64,000 nucleotides of DNA, from the NCBI GenBank assembly GCA_002338445.1, contig DDII01000042.1, positions 1 through 64,000 on the forward strand. Direction: 5' to 3'. Below, one piece after another: positions 44,934-55,977 of this stretch. The position numbers and the translations under genes were made by a program. Source of the DNA: Cellvibrionales bacterium UBA1854 (lineage in GTDB: Bacteria; Pseudomonadota; Gammaproteobacteria; Pseudomonadales; Porticoccaceae). Numbering within the stretch: the stretch's first letter is position 1; each line of letters starts with the position of its first letter. Below the pieces are notes generated by a model that was not told the origin of the DNA, ran no database searches, and saw only the letters and a list, made by a program, of their open reading frames with translations.

Positions 44934-46952
44934 TTAGGTTACTCGCTGTCCCGGAGAGGCTCCAATGTCAGGTTCAAGTAAATAGATACCGGTTTCTGAG
45001 CTTGCGGCAAGCACCATTCCATGAGAAGTACCAAATCGCATTTTGCGAGGAGCTATATTCGCTATCATCAATGTAAGCCTACCTTCCAGTTGCTCAGGGC
45101 GATAAGCAGATTTTATACCTGAAAAGACTTGTCTTTTTTCCGTGCCGATATTCAATGTAAGTTTAAGTAACTTATCTGATCCTTGAACTGTCTCAGCTTT
45201 AATGATTTTTGCGATCCGGAGATCCATTTTTTGAAATTCTTCAATGTTGACCTCTTCAACTGCTTTTAGGTTGACTACGGCCTTGATTTCAGTTGTTGAT
45301 GTTTCGTTTGAATCGACACTATTTGATGCTAGCATTGAATTGATTGATTTTTTGTCGATTCTTTTGAGCATAGGTGAGAAAGTTTCAATATGGTGATTTT
45401 TCAGTGGCTCAGTTATACCACTCCAATTTAATTCATCATTCAAAAATATCTCACTGGCTTTAGCTGTCTTGGGAAGGATCGGCTTTAGGTAGATCATGAG
45501 TATGCGGAACAAATTGATTCCCAATGAACAGATTTCTTGCACTTCTTGCTTGTTTCTCGGATCTTTATTTAATTTCCAAGGCTCAGACTCCGCGATGTAT
45601 TCATTTATTGAATCTGCCTGAGCCATGATCAATCGAACTGCTCCACTAAAATCTCGATTTTCGTAAAGACTAGCAATCTTATCGGAAACACCCGATACCT
45701 TTTCCAAAAGTTTAGCATTATGGATCTTTGCAGACAAAACGCCAGCATTACCATGGGTTATAAATTTTGCGCATCTACTGGCAATGTTCACCACTTTCCC
45801 AACGAGGTCACTGTTGACTTTTTGAACAAAATCATCGAGATTTAAATCCACATCATCGATTGAGCGAGATAGCTTACTCGCGTAGTAGTATCGGAGATAT
45901 TCGGGATTTAAATGTTCTAAATAGCTTCTTGCATTTATAAAGGTTCCTCTAGATTTGGACATTTTGAAACCATTTATTGTTACAAAGCCATGCACCGCAA
46001 TTTCGGTGGGTGTGCGGAAACCAGTGCTTTTGAGAATGGCGGGCCAAAATAAAGCGTGGAAATTGACTATATCTTTGCCGATAAAATGATAGAGCTCTGC
46101 AGTGCTTTCGGGGCTCCAGAAAGCATCGAAATTGATATCATGTTTTTTGCATAAAGCTTTAAAACTGGCCATATAACCAATTGGTGCATCAAGCCAAACG
46201 TAAAAATATTTATCTAATGTGTCTGGAATTTTAAAGCCAAAATAAGGAGCATCTCGACTTATATCCCAATCTTTCAGGCCATCGTTTAGCCACTCACGCA
46301 ACTTATTAGACACCTCTGTTTGTAAATGTCTGTCCGAGGTCCAAGATTTCAAGTAATCAGTAAATTCTGATAGCTTAAAAAAATAGTGTAGCGATTCTTT
46401 ATTAATAGGAGTAGTGCCAGAGAGGACTGATATAGGGTTAATTAATTCTGTGGCTTGATATGTAGCACCGCAGGATTCACAATTATCACCATACTGATCA
46501 AGCGCCTTACACCTGGGACACTGTCCTTTTATATAACGGTCTGCTAAAAAGATTTTTTTCTTCGAATCGTAAGACTGCACAACGGCTCTTTGAGTGATGT
46601 AACCTCGGTCGACTAAACGTTTGTATATTAAATTGACTAATGTTTTGTTTTCATCAGTATGTGTAGAGTGATAGTGGTCAACATTAATCAAGAAGTCAGA
46701 AAAGTCAGCTTCGTGGGATGCTTGCATTTTCTTTATGTGTTCTTCCGGAGAAATCTTTTGCTCGTCCGCTTTTAGCATTATTGCCGTGCCGTGCGCATCA
46801 TCGGCACACACGTAGTAACAATTGTTACCGCGTAATTTTTGGAATCGGGTCCAAATGTCTGTTTGCGTGTACTCAAGTATGTGCCCAAGATGCAAAGGCG
46901 CATTAGCGTATGGGAGCGCGCTGGTGACAAGTATGTTTCGGACAGCAGACAT
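44934..46952 (-). CDS. metG: Methionyl-tRNA synthetase
   Basis: MetRS charges methionine onto initiator and elongator tRNAs. The HIGH-type P-L-H-L-G-H, zinc cysteines C-P-R-C and C-E-S-C, and K-M-S-K-S are all present, and a C-terminal EMAP/Arc1p-type tRNA-binding domain starts at about residue 570 with D-L-R-I-A-K-I. ATG 46952 matches the family start ([15 protein letters not shown]). A start at 46994 would add 14 residues. It is divergent from mrp. Confidence 0.97.
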   Translation of the reverse strand: MSAVRNILVTSALPYANAPLHLGHILEYTQTDIWTRFQKLRGNNCYYVCADDAHGTAIMLKADEQKISPEEHIKKMQASHEADFSDFLINVDHYHSTHTDENKTLVNLIYKRLVDRGYITQRAVVQSYDSKKKIFLADRYIKGQCPRCKALDQYGDNCESCGATYQATELINPISVLSGTTPINKESLHYFFKLSEFTDYLKSWTSDRHLQTEVSNKLREWLNDGLKDWDISRDAPYFGFKIPDTLDKYFYVWLDAPIGYMASFKALCKKHDINFDAFWSPESTAELYHFIGKDIVNFHALFWPAILKSTGFRTPTEIAVHGFVTINGFKMSKSRGTFINARSYLEHLNPEYLRYYYASKLSRSIDDVDLNLDDFVQKVNSDLVGKVVNIASRCAKFITHGNAGVLSAKIHNAKLLEKVSGVSDKIASLYENRDFSGAVRLIMAQADSINEYIAESEPWKLNKDPRNKQEVQEICSLGINLFRILMIYLKPILPKTAKASEIFLNDELNWSGITEPLKNHHIETFSPMLKRIDKKSINSMLASNSVDSNETSTTEIKAVVNLKAVEEVNIEEFQKMDLRIAKIIKAETVQGSDKLLKLTLNIGTEKRQVFSGIKSAYRPEQLEGRLTLMIANIAPRKMRFGTSHGMVLAASSETGIYLLEPDIGASPGQRVT

Positions 46953-47079
46953 TAAGGTTGATGGCCAGACTAAGAAAATAAGAACTTTAATCATATATAG
47001 TTTGAACTAAATTTTCATTTGTTATTCTTGCAAATATTGTTAGTTTATTAGAGGGAAATTATATTTTGCGGGGTGAATT

Positions 47080-47880
47080 TTGATTAATAATGTAAAAAGT
47101 GTTGTTGCAGTTGCTTCGGGTAAAGGCGGAGTAGGGAAGTCGACGGTTGCAGTTAATTTAGCTTTAGGATTATGTCATGGAGGCTACGAAGTAGGGCTTT
47201 TAGATGCGGACATTTATGGTCCAAGTATTGCTAAGATGCTTGGTGTAAATGAGGGTACACGTCCAGAATCTATTGATGGAAAAAAAATTTCACCCATAAA
47301 AATTTTTGGGTTAAGTACCATGTCAATGTCTTACCTTGTAACAGAAACGACCCCAATGGCGTGGAGAGGTCCTATGGCCTCGGGTGCTTTAAAGCAGATG
47401 TTACATTGTACCGACTGGGGGACTCTGGATGTTCTTTTGGTAGACATGCCTCCAGGTACAGGTGATATTCAACTCACGCTCTCGCAACAAATAGCTCTCG
47501 CAGGAGTGATTATAGTAACAACGCCTCAGGATATCGCTCTGTTGGATGCTAAGCGTGGAATTGAGATGTTTAGTAAAATGCATGTTCCTATTTTAGGAGT
47601 GGTTGAGAATATGGCAATGCATGAGTGTAAGTTTTGTGGTCAGAGCCAAGAGATTTTTGGGACTGGCGGTGGGATAGCGATTGCCTCGGAGTACAACACC
47701 GTTTTACTTGGACAATTAGCATTGGATAAGGATGTAAGGGAGTATGGTGATCGGGGCATACCGGTGATAGCAGCGGATGCAACAAGCAAAGCTGCCCTCG
47801 CTTGCATAAGCATGGCAGATTCAGTAGGAAGAATTCTTTCAAGTGGACAAAAAAATGAACCGGAGTTAGTTATAGACTAA
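47080..47880 (+). CDS. mrp: Iron-sulphur cluster carrier ATPase Mrp/ApbC
   Basis: This P-loop ATPase (266 residues) inserts or carries iron-sulphur clusters. The deviant Walker A G-K-G-G-V-G-K-S is at about 14-21 and the cluster-binding C-K-F-C is at about 187-190. The N-terminal MIP18-like domain found in E. coli Mrp is absent, which is common. The start is TTG 47080. It is divergent from metG. Confidence 0.94.
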   Translation: MINNVKSVVAVASGKGGVGKSTVAVNLALGLCHGGYEVGLLDADIYGPSIAKMLGVNEGTRPESIDGKKISPIKIFGLSTMSMSYLVTETTPMAWRGPMASGALKQMLHCTDWGTLDVLLVDMPPGTGDIQLTLSQQIALAGVIIVTTPQDIALLDAKRGIEMFSKMHVPILGVVENMAMHECKFCGQSQEIFGTGGGIAIASEYNTVLLGQLALDKDVREYGDRGIPVIAADATSKAALACISMADSVGRILSSGQKNEPELVID

Positions 47881-47972
47881 TTTAATTAGAAGATAAAACT
47901 TTCTGCGATCGATGGCTATCTATGTCAGCTTTTATCGCCAGATTGATAGTATACTGCTTGGAGCAATAACGT

Positions 47973-48539
47973 ATGAGTATAAAGTCAGATAGGTGGATCA
48001 GAAAGATGGCCACAGAAATGGGAATGATAGAACCATTCGAAGGAAGGCAAATCAAAGATATCTCCGGTAATAAAGTTATATCCTACGGAGTATCAAGTTA
48101 CGGATATGATGTTCGCTGTGCTGACGAATTTAAAATTTTCACTAATGTGCATTCCAAAACAGTTGATCCCAAGCGTTTTGACTCGGACGCTTTCGTCGAC
48201 ATCTCTGGTGACTTTTGTGTAATTCCACCAAATTCCTTTGCATTAGCAAGGACTGTTGAATACTTCAGGATCCCCCGCACAGTGCTCACCATTTGTCTTG
48301 GAAAATCAACTTACGCGAGATGCGGAATCATTGTGAATGTGACCCCCTTAGAGCCTGAATGGGAAGGGCACGTGACTCTTGAGTTTTCAAATACTACCAA
48401 TCTGCCGGCAAAAATATATGCTAACGAAGGGGTGGCGCAGATGGTGTTCTTTGAATCGGATGACCACTGTGAAATTTCTTATGCCGACCGAGATGGAAAG
48501 TATCAGAAGCAACGGGGGGTAACACTTCCCAGAGCATAA
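47973..48539 (+). CDS. dcd: dCTP deaminase
   Basis: Dcd converts dCTP to dUTP, feeding thymidylate synthesis. S-S-Y-G-Y-D-V-R near the start, the active-site [11 protein letters not shown], and [14 protein letters not shown] with the catalytic Glu are intact. 188 residues is standard. It follows mrp and is convergent with the DUF3014 gene. Confidence 0.97.
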   Translation: MSIKSDRWIRKMATEMGMIEPFEGRQIKDISGNKVISYGVSSYGYDVRCADEFKIFTNVHSKTVDPKRFDSDAFVDISGDFCVIPPNSFALARTVEYFRIPRTVLTICLGKSTYARCGIIVNVTPLEPEWEGHVTLEFSNTTNLPAKIYANEGVAQMVFFESDDHCEISYADRDGKYQKQRGVTLPRA

Positions 48540-48558
48540 GTGTTGAATGATTACCTAG

Positions 48559-49404
48559 TCAGGGATTTAGGAGCGCGTCCCTTAACTCTAACGCCTGCTG
48601 CTGCAGTTTTTGTGTGTTCTCGGGACCGGTTCGCAATAATTGCTTTTGGATTGGAGATAAGTTTTCAAGATCTGGGTCAGCAAATTGATAAAGAACGGAC
48701 TCCTGTGACAATGCAATTGGTCGCGCTATTATCGGCGTGGATAGAATTTGCTCAATTGATTGCAAGATAATCCCATCCATTTGTCGAGAGCTGTAGCCCA
48801 TTTCTGCAAAAGCGGCCTCTAATAGTGGCCGGGTGGTATGAAATATTTCTGCTATTAATTCCATGTCTAAGCCTAATATGACACCAATGGTTTTGTTGTA
48901 ACGCTCGTAATTCCCTGCATTTAAGAGAAGCTCATTACCAGTCTTATGGACAGTAAACTCTCCCTCAGGCGTATTTAAAGGGAAGATTTTACTTAATATA
49001 ACTCCGCGTGATAAACCATCAAAATAGCTTGCAGCTCTTCGGAAGAGGTCATCTTTGGTGATCCATCGAATAAAAGATGAGTCCGACGAAATATTAGTCA
49101 AACTATCTCTTAAGAAAGAGTCACTTTCATTTAGTGCTGGCAGAATTACTTGTTCTGCGACCGTTTCGTCGCTTCCCTTGGAAACTAACCCTGCAGTTGA
49201 TATGGGAATTTTCGCTTCGGGAATTATTGGCTCTTTAGGTATTGCGGGGGCGGTTGCATCCGTTTCGTCGGTGGAAACAGGCGAGGAATCCATATTTTCG
49301 GCTTGGTGGGTAACAAAGGCTAAAGTTGAAACCAAAACGGCGATAGTTATACACAGTAAAATGATATAGACATTTGATCTTTTTAAAAGATTGGAATTGT
49401 TCAT
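48559..49404 (-). CDS. DUF3014-type membrane-anchored protein
   Basis: The product (281 residues) has one N-terminal transmembrane helix (about 11-31), a Pro/Glu-rich linker (about 35-80) and a soluble domain with L-x-D-S-L and Y-x-R-Y-N typical of DUF3014. The function is unknown. It overlaps the DUF3108 gene by four bases and belongs to the same minus-strand run after purN. Confidence 0.75.
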   Translation of the reverse strand: MNNSNLLKRSNVYIILLCITIAVLVSTLAFVTHQAENMDSSPVSTDETDATAPAIPKEPIIPEAKIPISTAGLVSKGSDETVAEQVILPALNESDSFLRDSLTNISSDSSFIRWITKDDLFRRAASYFDGLSRGVILSKIFPLNTPEGEFTVHKTGNELLLNAGNYERYNKTIGVILGLDMELIAEIFHTTRPLLEAAFAEMGYSSRQMDGIILQSIEQILSTPIIARPIALSQESVLYQFADPDLENLSPIQKQLLRTGPENTQKLQQQALELRDALLNP

Positions 49405-50174
49405 TTGTCACCCAGATTTTTAGCAATCATTTGCTCACCATTTATTACAGCATTCTGAATTAACATATCATAGGAGTCATTATTTTCTATTTGTTCCGAT
49501 TTTACTAGAAAATATGTCCAGTTTTTTGCGAACCATAAAGTTGTGTGACGATTTTTGTTGTCCCGTTTTCTTGATAGAACTATTGTTTCAATTGATCCAA
49601 GTGGGGTTTCAATGGTTTCTTCACCAACTTTTCGGTATTTATAAAGTTGTTTTTTTCCACGGTTAATGACAACGTATTCAAAAACAAATTTCCCTTCAAC
49701 TAAATCGCGCTTCAATTGCAAACGATGAGTGATAGTGTCGTAAGCATGGGCTGGCACAAAGACTTCCGTAACCTCCCCCTTCTTTTTATATACAACTTTA
49801 TTTTCGCTCCATAAGAACGTTTGCTCCTCGTGACGAATTACTCCAAAAAAAGAACGTTTATCATATGAGTACAAGGGTATCAATTTACCATTGTCATCAA
49901 ACTCATATCTCGATAATTGAGTTAAAGTGCCAAAAAGAGATGATGCATCTAAAATATCTTCATAGATGTTGTTGGCTAAAGAGACAGTTCTTTTCGCTTT
50001 TATTGGGATGCCATTGTACGTTGCCGTATATTCTGCAATCGTTTCGACTATCACCGCGTCTGAGGTTGACACATTACAGAGAATAGGGGTTGCGGCTAAA
50101 AAACTTAGAAGAAGCAGGAATGCTTTTTCCGTCGCACCGTACGCTGGGATCAAATTGATTAGTTTCAAGGGCAA
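49401..50174 (-). CDS. DUF3108 protein, probably periplasmic
   Basis: The 257-residue protein has an N-terminal hydrophobic segment (about 16-35) resembling a signal sequence, then a beta-rich domain containing E-T-P-L-G-S-I-E-T-I and W-F-A-K-N-W-T-Y-F-L-V-K, which fits DUF3108. The function is unknown. It overlaps the end of purN by 10 bases. The DUF3014-DUF3108-purN-purM order is seen in other gammaproteobacteria. Confidence 0.8.
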   Translation of the reverse strand: MPLKLINLIPAYGATEKAFLLLLSFLAATPILCNVSTSDAVIVETIAEYTATYNGIPIKAKRTVSLANNIYEDILDASSLFGTLTQLSRYEFDDNGKLIPLYSYDKRSFFGVIRHEEQTFLWSENKVVYKKKGEVTEVFVPAHAYDTITHRLQLKRDLVEGKFVFEYVVINRGKKQLYKYRKVGEETIETPLGSIETIVLSRKRDNKNRHTTLWFAKNWTYFLVKSEQIENNDSYDMLIQNAVINGEQMIAKNLGDK

Positions 50175-50857
50175 AATCCACCATCGTGTGTCTGACTAGT
50201 TTTATTGAATTGTTGTCCCATTTTGGGTAGCGGAATGCCATCAAAGATAGCGATTCCATTTTTCAGCGCTAAGCGCTTATCGCAAAACCACTGAACTGCC
50301 AATGGGAAGATAATGTGTTCCATTTTAAGCACTCTCTTGGCTAATGATTCTGGACTTTCATCGGGATGAATTTTTATTTTTGCTTGGAGAATGTAAGGCC
50401 CGTCGTCGAGGTTCTCATTGACGAAGTGCACTGTCGCGCCTGCTGAAGAATCGCCAGCCTCTATTGCTCTTTGATGAGTCTTCAACCCTTTATGTTTTGG
50501 CAGGAGTGAGGGATGAATGTTAATTATGTTGCTGTGGAAGCGGCTCAAGAATATATTGCTCAGAATACTCATAAATCCAGATAAAAGAATTAACGTTGGG
50601 TTGAATTTTTCCACAGTTTTGGCAAGGGTAAGGTCAAACTCATCGCGATTGTTAAATTGAGTATGATCAAGAGTAATTGCGGGGATGCCAGCGAGTTTTG
50701 CCCTTTCTAAGCCAAAGGCATTCGCTCGATTGCTGATTACAGCGACAATTTCGGCGTTAAATTTTCCTGCATTTCGGGCATCTATTATTGACTGGAGATT
50801 AGTGCCACTACCCGAAATAAGAATAACGATCCGATTTGTAGCATTATTTTTTACCAT
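50165..50857 (-). CDS. purN: Phosphoribosylglycinamide formyltransferase
   Basis: PurN formylates GAR with 10-formyl-tetrahydrofolate in purine synthesis. I-S-G-S-G-T-N-L-Q-S-I at the start, the catalytic N-I-H-P-S-L-L-P, and G-A-T-V-H-F-V-N-E-N-L-D-D-G-P are all present. It is 230 residues, a little longer than E. coli owing to a C-terminal extension. It follows purM by two bases. Confidence 0.97.
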   Translation of the reverse strand: MVKNNATNRIVILISGSGTNLQSIIDARNAGKFNAEIVAVISNRANAFGLERAKLAGIPAITLDHTQFNNRDEFDLTLAKTVEKFNPTLILLSGFMSILSNIFLSRFHSNIINIHPSLLPKHKGLKTHQRAIEAGDSSAGATVHFVNENLDDGPYILQAKIKIHPDESPESLAKRVLKMEHIIFPLAVQWFCDKRLALKNGIAIFDGIPLPKMGQQFNKTSQTHDGGFCP

Positions 50858-50859
50858 AT

Positions 50860-51909
50860 TTATGAACGCTCAAAACAGACTCTGACCTCTGATGTATCTG
50901 TTGTTTGGACATGTCCAATTAAAAATGGTTCCTCACCTGATTTTTTGAGCACTGTTAATGCTTGGTCGATGTCTCGGGGAGAAACACAAATTACCATGCC
51001 AATTCCACAATTGAATGTGCGATACATCTCATGCATGTCAAGGTTTCCTTTCTGCTTTATCCATTCAAAAACTTTTGGTATTTCCCAAGAAGAACAATTT
51101 ATTTTTGCTTTACTATTTGGTGGAAGAAACCTCGGTATATTTTCGAGTAGACCTCCACCGGTGATATGAGCGAGGCCATGAATTGGTACCTCTTTATGAA
51201 GCTTTAGCACTGATTTTACGTAAATTTTAGTTGGTGTCATCAGTAAATCGATGAGAGGGTTATTGTCAATATGCTCATTGAAAACAGGCGTTTCACATTC
51301 CTCTAACACTTTCCGAATTAATGAAAAACCATTAGAATGGGGACCGCTAGATCGGAGCGCGAGGAGAGAATCGCCTGGACTCACTTTGCTCCCATCTATA
51401 ATCTTGTTTTTCTCAACGACTCCGACGCAAAATCCTGCGAGGTCATAATCAGTTCCCCCGTACATTCCTGGCATTTCTGCTGTTTCTCCTCCAATTAACG
51501 CGCATCCTGAGAGCTCACAACCATTCGCGATACTCTTGATAACAGATGCTGCGGTTCGTATATTTAACTTTCCTGTTGCGAAGTAATCTAAAAAAAATAG
51601 AGGTTCAGCGCCGGAGCAAATAATGTCGTTAACGCACATTGCCACAAGGTCTACGCCAACGTTTTGGTGCTTTTCATATGTTGTAGCTAGTTTTAATTTT
51701 GTACCCACGCCATCTGCGCTGGATACAAGAACAGGCTGGCGATATGAGGTAGGCATTTCGAAAAGCCCCCCAAAACCGCCAAGACCGGATAAAACCTCTG
51801 GTCTATTTGTCCGTGTTACCGAGTCTTTGATTTCTTCTATGAGTTGTGCCCCCGCATCAATATCGACCCCGGAATTTTTGTAGCTAAGAGATTGATTTTT
51901 ATTGTTCAT
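50860..51909 (-). CDS. purM: Phosphoribosylformylglycinamidine cyclo-ligase
   Basis: PurM makes aminoimidazole ribotide in purine synthesis. [30 protein letters not shown] and [10 protein letters not shown] are family motifs. 349 residues is standard. It is divergent from the DUF2066 gene and precedes purN as in most bacteria. Confidence 0.97.
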   Translation of the reverse strand: MNNKNQSLSYKNSGVDIDAGAQLIEEIKDSVTRTNRPEVLSGLGGFGGLFEMPTSYRQPVLVSSADGVGTKLKLATTYEKHQNVGVDLVAMCVNDIICSGAEPLFFLDYFATGKLNIRTAASVIKSIANGCELSGCALIGGETAEMPGMYGGTDYDLAGFCVGVVEKNKIIDGSKVSPGDSLLALRSSGPHSNGFSLIRKVLEECETPVFNEHIDNNPLIDLLMTPTKIYVKSVLKLHKEVPIHGLAHITGGGLLENIPRFLPPNSKAKINCSSWEIPKVFEWIKQKGNLDMHEMYRTFNCGIGMVICVSPRDIDQALTVLKKSGEEPFLIGHVQTTDTSEVRVCFERS

Positions 51910-52006
51910 ATAGACTCATGGTATTAAAAATACATTTATTTTAGGAGTAATAACCAAATTTTTCATCAATCTCTGGTATATTGATGTTGTTAATGTGGAG
52001 ATTAAT

Positions 52007-53074
52007 TTGAAATCTTTCGCCTACCTCATTTCTTTGTCTCTGACCTTGTTTTTTTATCCGTTAAGTATGGGAGAACAGGTCAATAACCTCTACAGTACAG
52101 AAGTTTTAATTCCCAATCAAAGCCGTCTCGCTAAAGAGCAAGGTTTACGGGATGCTTTACGAAAAGTGGTGGTCAAATTAACGGGGAATAGCAAGTTGGC
52201 CTCAGCAGATGAGCTTGTTGAGGCACTCAATAATCTTGATGATTACATCGAAGTGTGGGGTTATTCGGATGCGCCTGACACAACTTTGAATAACTCAGAA
52301 AAAATCGGTCTGAAAGTAAGTTTTTCTCCCACCGTTATGGAGAGATTTTTACGTGTTCAAAAATTTCCGCTTCTACCGTCGAATCGACCTTTGATATTGC
52401 TTTGGATATTAAGTGACGATCTGGAACTTGGACGTCAATTCGTTAACATTCAAACTCAGCCCAACATAGTGAATCTAGTGAAAAATAAGCTGGATCAGCG
52501 AGGTATCCCATTTGTATTTCCAAATTATGATCTTGAAGACGCTTTTGCTCTTCCCATCCAAAACGCTTGGCGACTAGATGCTGAAATTATTGCCGAGGCA
52601 TCCCAAAGATATGAGAGTGATGTTTGGTTAATGCTGCGTTTTTACAAAACATCCACAGGTAAAATTCGAGGCGCATGGCTTTATCAAGCAGCGGGTGTCA
52701 GGAAATTAGGTGACTATCGGTCAGCCAATATTTCCGATTTTTTAAACGTTTCCTTAAACAAAATTATTGATGAGGTAGCTGATCATTACATCTTTATTCC
52801 TCAGACGGTACAAAATCGTGTGTTATTAACAATTAATGGGATTAGTTCCTATTCCGATTATAAAGAGTTAATAAGCAATCTTACGCGGCTGGAATTCGTA
52901 AAAAACATTCAAACTTCGGAAGTATATGCATCGAGAGTTTCAATTGCTGTTGATGTCGAGGACGAGGTTCACAGACTGTATAAGTCTCTATTGAGGAGCG
53001 GCACATTCCTTCCCGTTGTTTCTGAACAATCTTTTGATTCTGGTGAAATTGCACTGCGTTGGGTAAAAAAGTGA
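52007..53074 (+). CDS. DUF2066 protein, probably periplasmic
   Basis: TTG 52007 has GGAG six bases upstream and opens with a typical signal peptide (M-K-S-F-A-Y-L-I-S). An in-frame GTG at 51995 would bury that ribosome-binding site in coding sequence. The domain contains R-x-x-A-L-R-x-V-V-V-K-L-T-G, typical of DUF2066. The function is unknown. It overlaps hda by four bases; the permease often found between them is missing. Confidence 0.82.
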   Translation: MKSFAYLISLSLTLFFYPLSMGEQVNNLYSTEVLIPNQSRLAKEQGLRDALRKVVVKLTGNSKLASADELVEALNNLDDYIEVWGYSDAPDTTLNNSEKIGLKVSFSPTVMERFLRVQKFPLLPSNRPLILLWILSDDLELGRQFVNIQTQPNIVNLVKNKLDQRGIPFVFPNYDLEDAFALPIQNAWRLDAEIIAEASQRYESDVWLMLRFYKTSTGKIRGAWLYQAAGVRKLGDYRSANISDFLNVSLNKIIDEVADHYIFIPQTVQNRVLLTINGISSYSDYKELISNLTRLEFVKNIQTSEVYASRVSIAVDVEDEVHRLYKSLLRSGTFLPVVSEQSFDSGEIALRWVKK

Positions 53075-53748
53075 GTCAGCTCAGCTTGGCTGTCGCGTTA
53101 GATACCGAAGCTACTTTCGAAAATTTTTATGCTCCGTTTGGAACGCTTCAGCATACTGCAATGAAGTGTTTGTCGGAACGATCTGAGGAGTATATTTTTT
53201 TATCGGGTAATGCGGGGACTGGATTATCTCATTTGCTGCAAGCTGCTTGTAAACTTGAAAGAGATTCAATCTATTTAAATTTGGGACTATTGGATGGTAA
53301 TTCTACAGATAAAATTTTCGACGGCTTGGAACAAATGTCTCTTGTATGTTTGGATGACATTCATATTATTTTATCAAACCAATGCAGGCAAAAAGCAATT
53401 TTCCACTTTTTTAACCGTTGCTCTGAAAACGGAACTCGTTTGGTCCTCGCCTCTCATAAAAGACTAAACTCAATAAATATTCGTTTTCCTGATTTAGTTA
53501 CTCGGCTGAAGTCAGGAGTAGTGTTGCATTTCGAGGATTACAGAGATGATGATCTTCTAAACCTTATTAAATATAGAGCGACATTGATGGGATTAAATTT
53601 CACTCATGACTGGGCTGTTTACATATTTAACCGCACAAAACGGACTGCTGGTAGCGTAGTAGACGCTCTGAGGAAAATTGATCTTAAGGCTTTAACTGAA
53701 AAGCGACCGATTACATTACCCCTAATTAAGTCAGCATTAGATCTCTGA
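53071..53748 (+). CDS. hda: DnaA regulatory inactivator Hda
   Basis: Hda binds the DNA sliding clamp and promotes ATP hydrolysis by DnaA. From GTG 53071 the N-terminus is M-S-Q-L-S-L, giving the clamp-binding Q-L-S-L at the very start; this decides the start over TTG 53059. The P-loop G-N-A-G-T-G-L-S-H lacks the standard Lys, as usual in Hda, and Walker B is V-C-L-D-D-I-H. GTGA overlaps the preceding stop. Confidence 0.93.
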   Translation: MSQLSLAVALDTEATFENFYAPFGTLQHTAMKCLSERSEEYIFLSGNAGTGLSHLLQAACKLERDSIYLNLGLLDGNSTDKIFDGLEQMSLVCLDDIHIILSNQCRQKAIFHFFNRCSENGTRLVLASHKRLNSINIRFPDLVTRLKSGVVLHFEDYRDDDLLNLIKYRATLMGLNFTHDWAVYIFNRTKRTAGSVVDALRKIDLKALTEKRPITLPLIKSALDL

Positions 53749-53765
53749 TCACTTGTCAAGTTTCC

Positions 53766-55613
53766 TCAAATAGGGCAGTCATGACAATAGAGGTAAAGCC
53801 CTCGGGGATCATTTAAATCGGAAGTCTTTATTATGTGATCGATAGTTAGGTCAATCGGGGCAACAGCCTTTGGATGGAAGACTTCATTAAGTGATAGCGC
53901 TTTCAATAACTGCAATCCATGTGCGCTAAAGCTTCTGACGAGTTGTTGAAACAGAGTGGTTGGCGATTCTTTAAATTCTATCTCGTACTGATCTAGTTTT
54001 GCGAGCTTTGCAGCAATTACAGTTGCATCCTTCAAGTCACCCAATTCATCAATTAGTCCGTATCTCAGAGCGTCTTCACCGGTCCAAACTTTTCCTTGAG
54101 CAATACTTGAAACATGCTCAGGCTCAAGGTTACGTCCACTTGAAACCAAGTTGATGAATCTGTCATAAATATTATTTACACTCAGTTGATAAAGAGCTTT
54201 TGCTTGGGATGTCATTGGTTGATCGAGTTGCATAATGGACGCCATTGGCGATGTGTCTGGGCCATCTGAGTGGACGCCAAGGGAGGTAAGGCTTCTCGAG
54301 AAGTTTGGAATAACACTATAAACCCCAATGGAGCCAGTGAGTGTTGTTGGCATTGCCAAGATCCTGTCAGCCTCTGCAGCTATCCAATAGCCCCCAGAGG
54401 CAGCGTAGCTTCCCATTGATATGACTACTGGTATTTCTTTTGCCCTCACTGACGCGATAGCATCGCGTATTACCTCTGCTGCAAAGACCCCTCCGCCAGG
54501 ACTGTCGATACGAAGAACTAATGCAGATAAGCTCGGATCATCTCTCGACTGAGTGATAGCCGCTGCTAATGAATCACCACCAATTGTGCCAGGCGGCTGA
54601 TGCCCATCTGAGATCGTTCCAACTGCGGTTATTACTACTACTTTCTGTTGAGGACTTAATATTCTCCTAGAATTTTCTGAATCAATTTTGTTCAAATAAT
54701 CATGATAACCTATACTATCCATTTCGCCTTCAGGGTTGGTGATTAAATCCTCTAGATACTGTTTGGTCTCGGTACGAGATAATAACCGGTCGATCAGGCC
54801 TTTTGATTTGGCTAATTGCGCTGCGTCGCCGTTATGAGAATGCAAATGTATGTCCAATCGATTTGAGTAGTCTGCTACAGTTCCCGCGGGCAACTGTCTC
54901 AACTCTTCTATTTTTTCACAATAAAACTGCCACAAGGAATCAATGAGTTTTTGACTTTGATTACGGGTTTCTGGTGACATTTTGTTAGATGTCAAAGACT
55001 CTGTGGCGCTTTTGAAGTTTCCCACTCGAAATACATGAACGTCAACTTTTAGTGTGTCTAAAGCTTCTCGAAAATAATTCCTGTATGCTCCGTAGCCAAA
55101 TAACTGAACTGATCCAAGTGTATTAAGAAAGATTTTATCCGCATGAGCCGCAAGAAAATATTGTTGTTGAGAGTAGTTATCGGCGAACGAAATGATTGGT
55201 TTTTTAGTCGCTTTGAAGCGCAAGAGCGCATTTCCGATTTCAGTTAATTTGCTTATTCCTCCATTCTCTAAGCTGTCTAAACTAAGTATTAGATGACTAA
55301 TCCTACGGTCGTTTGCCGCAACATCGATTGCCCTTACCACGTCTCTTGTGAGAGTTTCTTGACGCTTCATAGCACTTTGGTCAAATATCTCTCCTATTGA
55401 ATCAATACCTTTTTTTTGATCTACTAGCTGACCTTCCAGCGTGACAATCAGTGCGCCTTGCTCGGGGACCGATATTCCTTGATTTGAAAATGCGGAAATG
55501 CCGAAAAAAATGATGATTATCAAAAGTGTCATCCCAAGTAAGGCCCTCACAAAGGTTACAACACCGTTGAAGAAATTGAGAATCTTTCTAAAAGCTGATT
55601 TCTTTCTCGTCAT
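53766..55613 (-). CDS. sppA: Signal peptide peptidase SppA, 67K type
   Basis: SppA degrades cleaved signal peptides in the inner membrane. The 615-residue protein has an N-terminal transmembrane helix (about 20-43) and two tandem peptidase domains. The catalytic Lys lies in V-G-N-F-K-S-A-T-E-S of the first half and the Ser in M-G-S-Y-A-A-S-G-G-Y-W of the second, as in E. coli. Its start overlaps the DUF2069 stop by 26 bases. Confidence 0.95.
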   Translation of the reverse strand: MTRKKSAFRKILNFFNGVVTFVRALLGMTLLIIIIFFGISAFSNQGISVPEQGALIVTLEGQLVDQKKGIDSIGEIFDQSAMKRQETLTRDVVRAIDVAANDRRISHLILSLDSLENGGISKLTEIGNALLRFKATKKPIISFADNYSQQQYFLAAHADKIFLNTLGSVQLFGYGAYRNYFREALDTLKVDVHVFRVGNFKSATESLTSNKMSPETRNQSQKLIDSLWQFYCEKIEELRQLPAGTVADYSNRLDIHLHSHNGDAAQLAKSKGLIDRLLSRTETKQYLEDLITNPEGEMDSIGYHDYLNKIDSENSRRILSPQQKVVVITAVGTISDGHQPPGTIGGDSLAAAITQSRDDPSLSALVLRIDSPGGGVFAAEVIRDAIASVRAKEIPVVISMGSYAASGGYWIAAEADRILAMPTTLTGSIGVYSVIPNFSRSLTSLGVHSDGPDTSPMASIMQLDQPMTSQAKALYQLSVNNIYDRFINLVSSGRNLEPEHVSSIAQGKVWTGEDALRYGLIDELGDLKDATVIAAKLAKLDQYEIEFKESPTTLFQQLVRSFSAHGLQLLKALSLNEVFHPKAVAPIDLTIDHIIKTSDLNDPRGLYLYCHDCPI

Positions 55614-55971
55614 GACTCTCTCCGGGTAAAGATTTTATTTTTTGTTTACACCTCGCATGCGTCATTGCAGAAAGGAACAAAAGTATGACTATTATTAGCT
55701 CGACCAAATCAAGCGGATGAGCATTAATACCAAAGACTTTTTCTGTTGCGATACAAAAATAAAGCAAAGTAACAAAGCACATCCATATAAATGTCCTTGT
55801 GTTTCCGCGTATGAGACCGCGAGTAAAAATAACTAATGGCAGGGAAAGCAGACAAAAAACCCAAGGAAGATCTTGTACAAGCGCACTAATCGGAATGATT
55901 AAAATCAGGGTGCCAAAGCACCAGAGTGTAAAATGCATCGATAAAGTCATAATAGTTTTAGTTTTCATCAA
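55588..55971 (-). CDS. DUF2069 small membrane protein
   Basis: The 127-residue protein has four predicted helices, W-C-F-G-T-L-I-L-I and I-A-T-E-K-V-F-G among them. The position after wrbA agrees with the DUF2069 family (Pseudomonas arsC-wrbA neighbourhood). The function is unknown. It is six bases past the wrbA stop, so cotranscribed. Confidence 0.78.
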   Translation of the reverse strand: MMKTKTIMTLSMHFTLWCFGTLILIIPISALVQDLPWVFCLLSLPLVIFTRGLIRGNTRTFIWMCFVTLLYFCIATEKVFGINAHPLDLVELIIVILLFLSAMTHARCKQKIKSLPGESHDEKEISF

Positions 55972-55977
55972 AGAGTG

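Noticed and set aside
48540..48770. Plus-strand frame after dcd
   Set aside because: It is antisense to the DUF3014 gene and has no known domain.
53071..53748. Hda as defective because the P-loop lysine is missing
   Set aside because: Hda proteins commonly have this altered P-loop.
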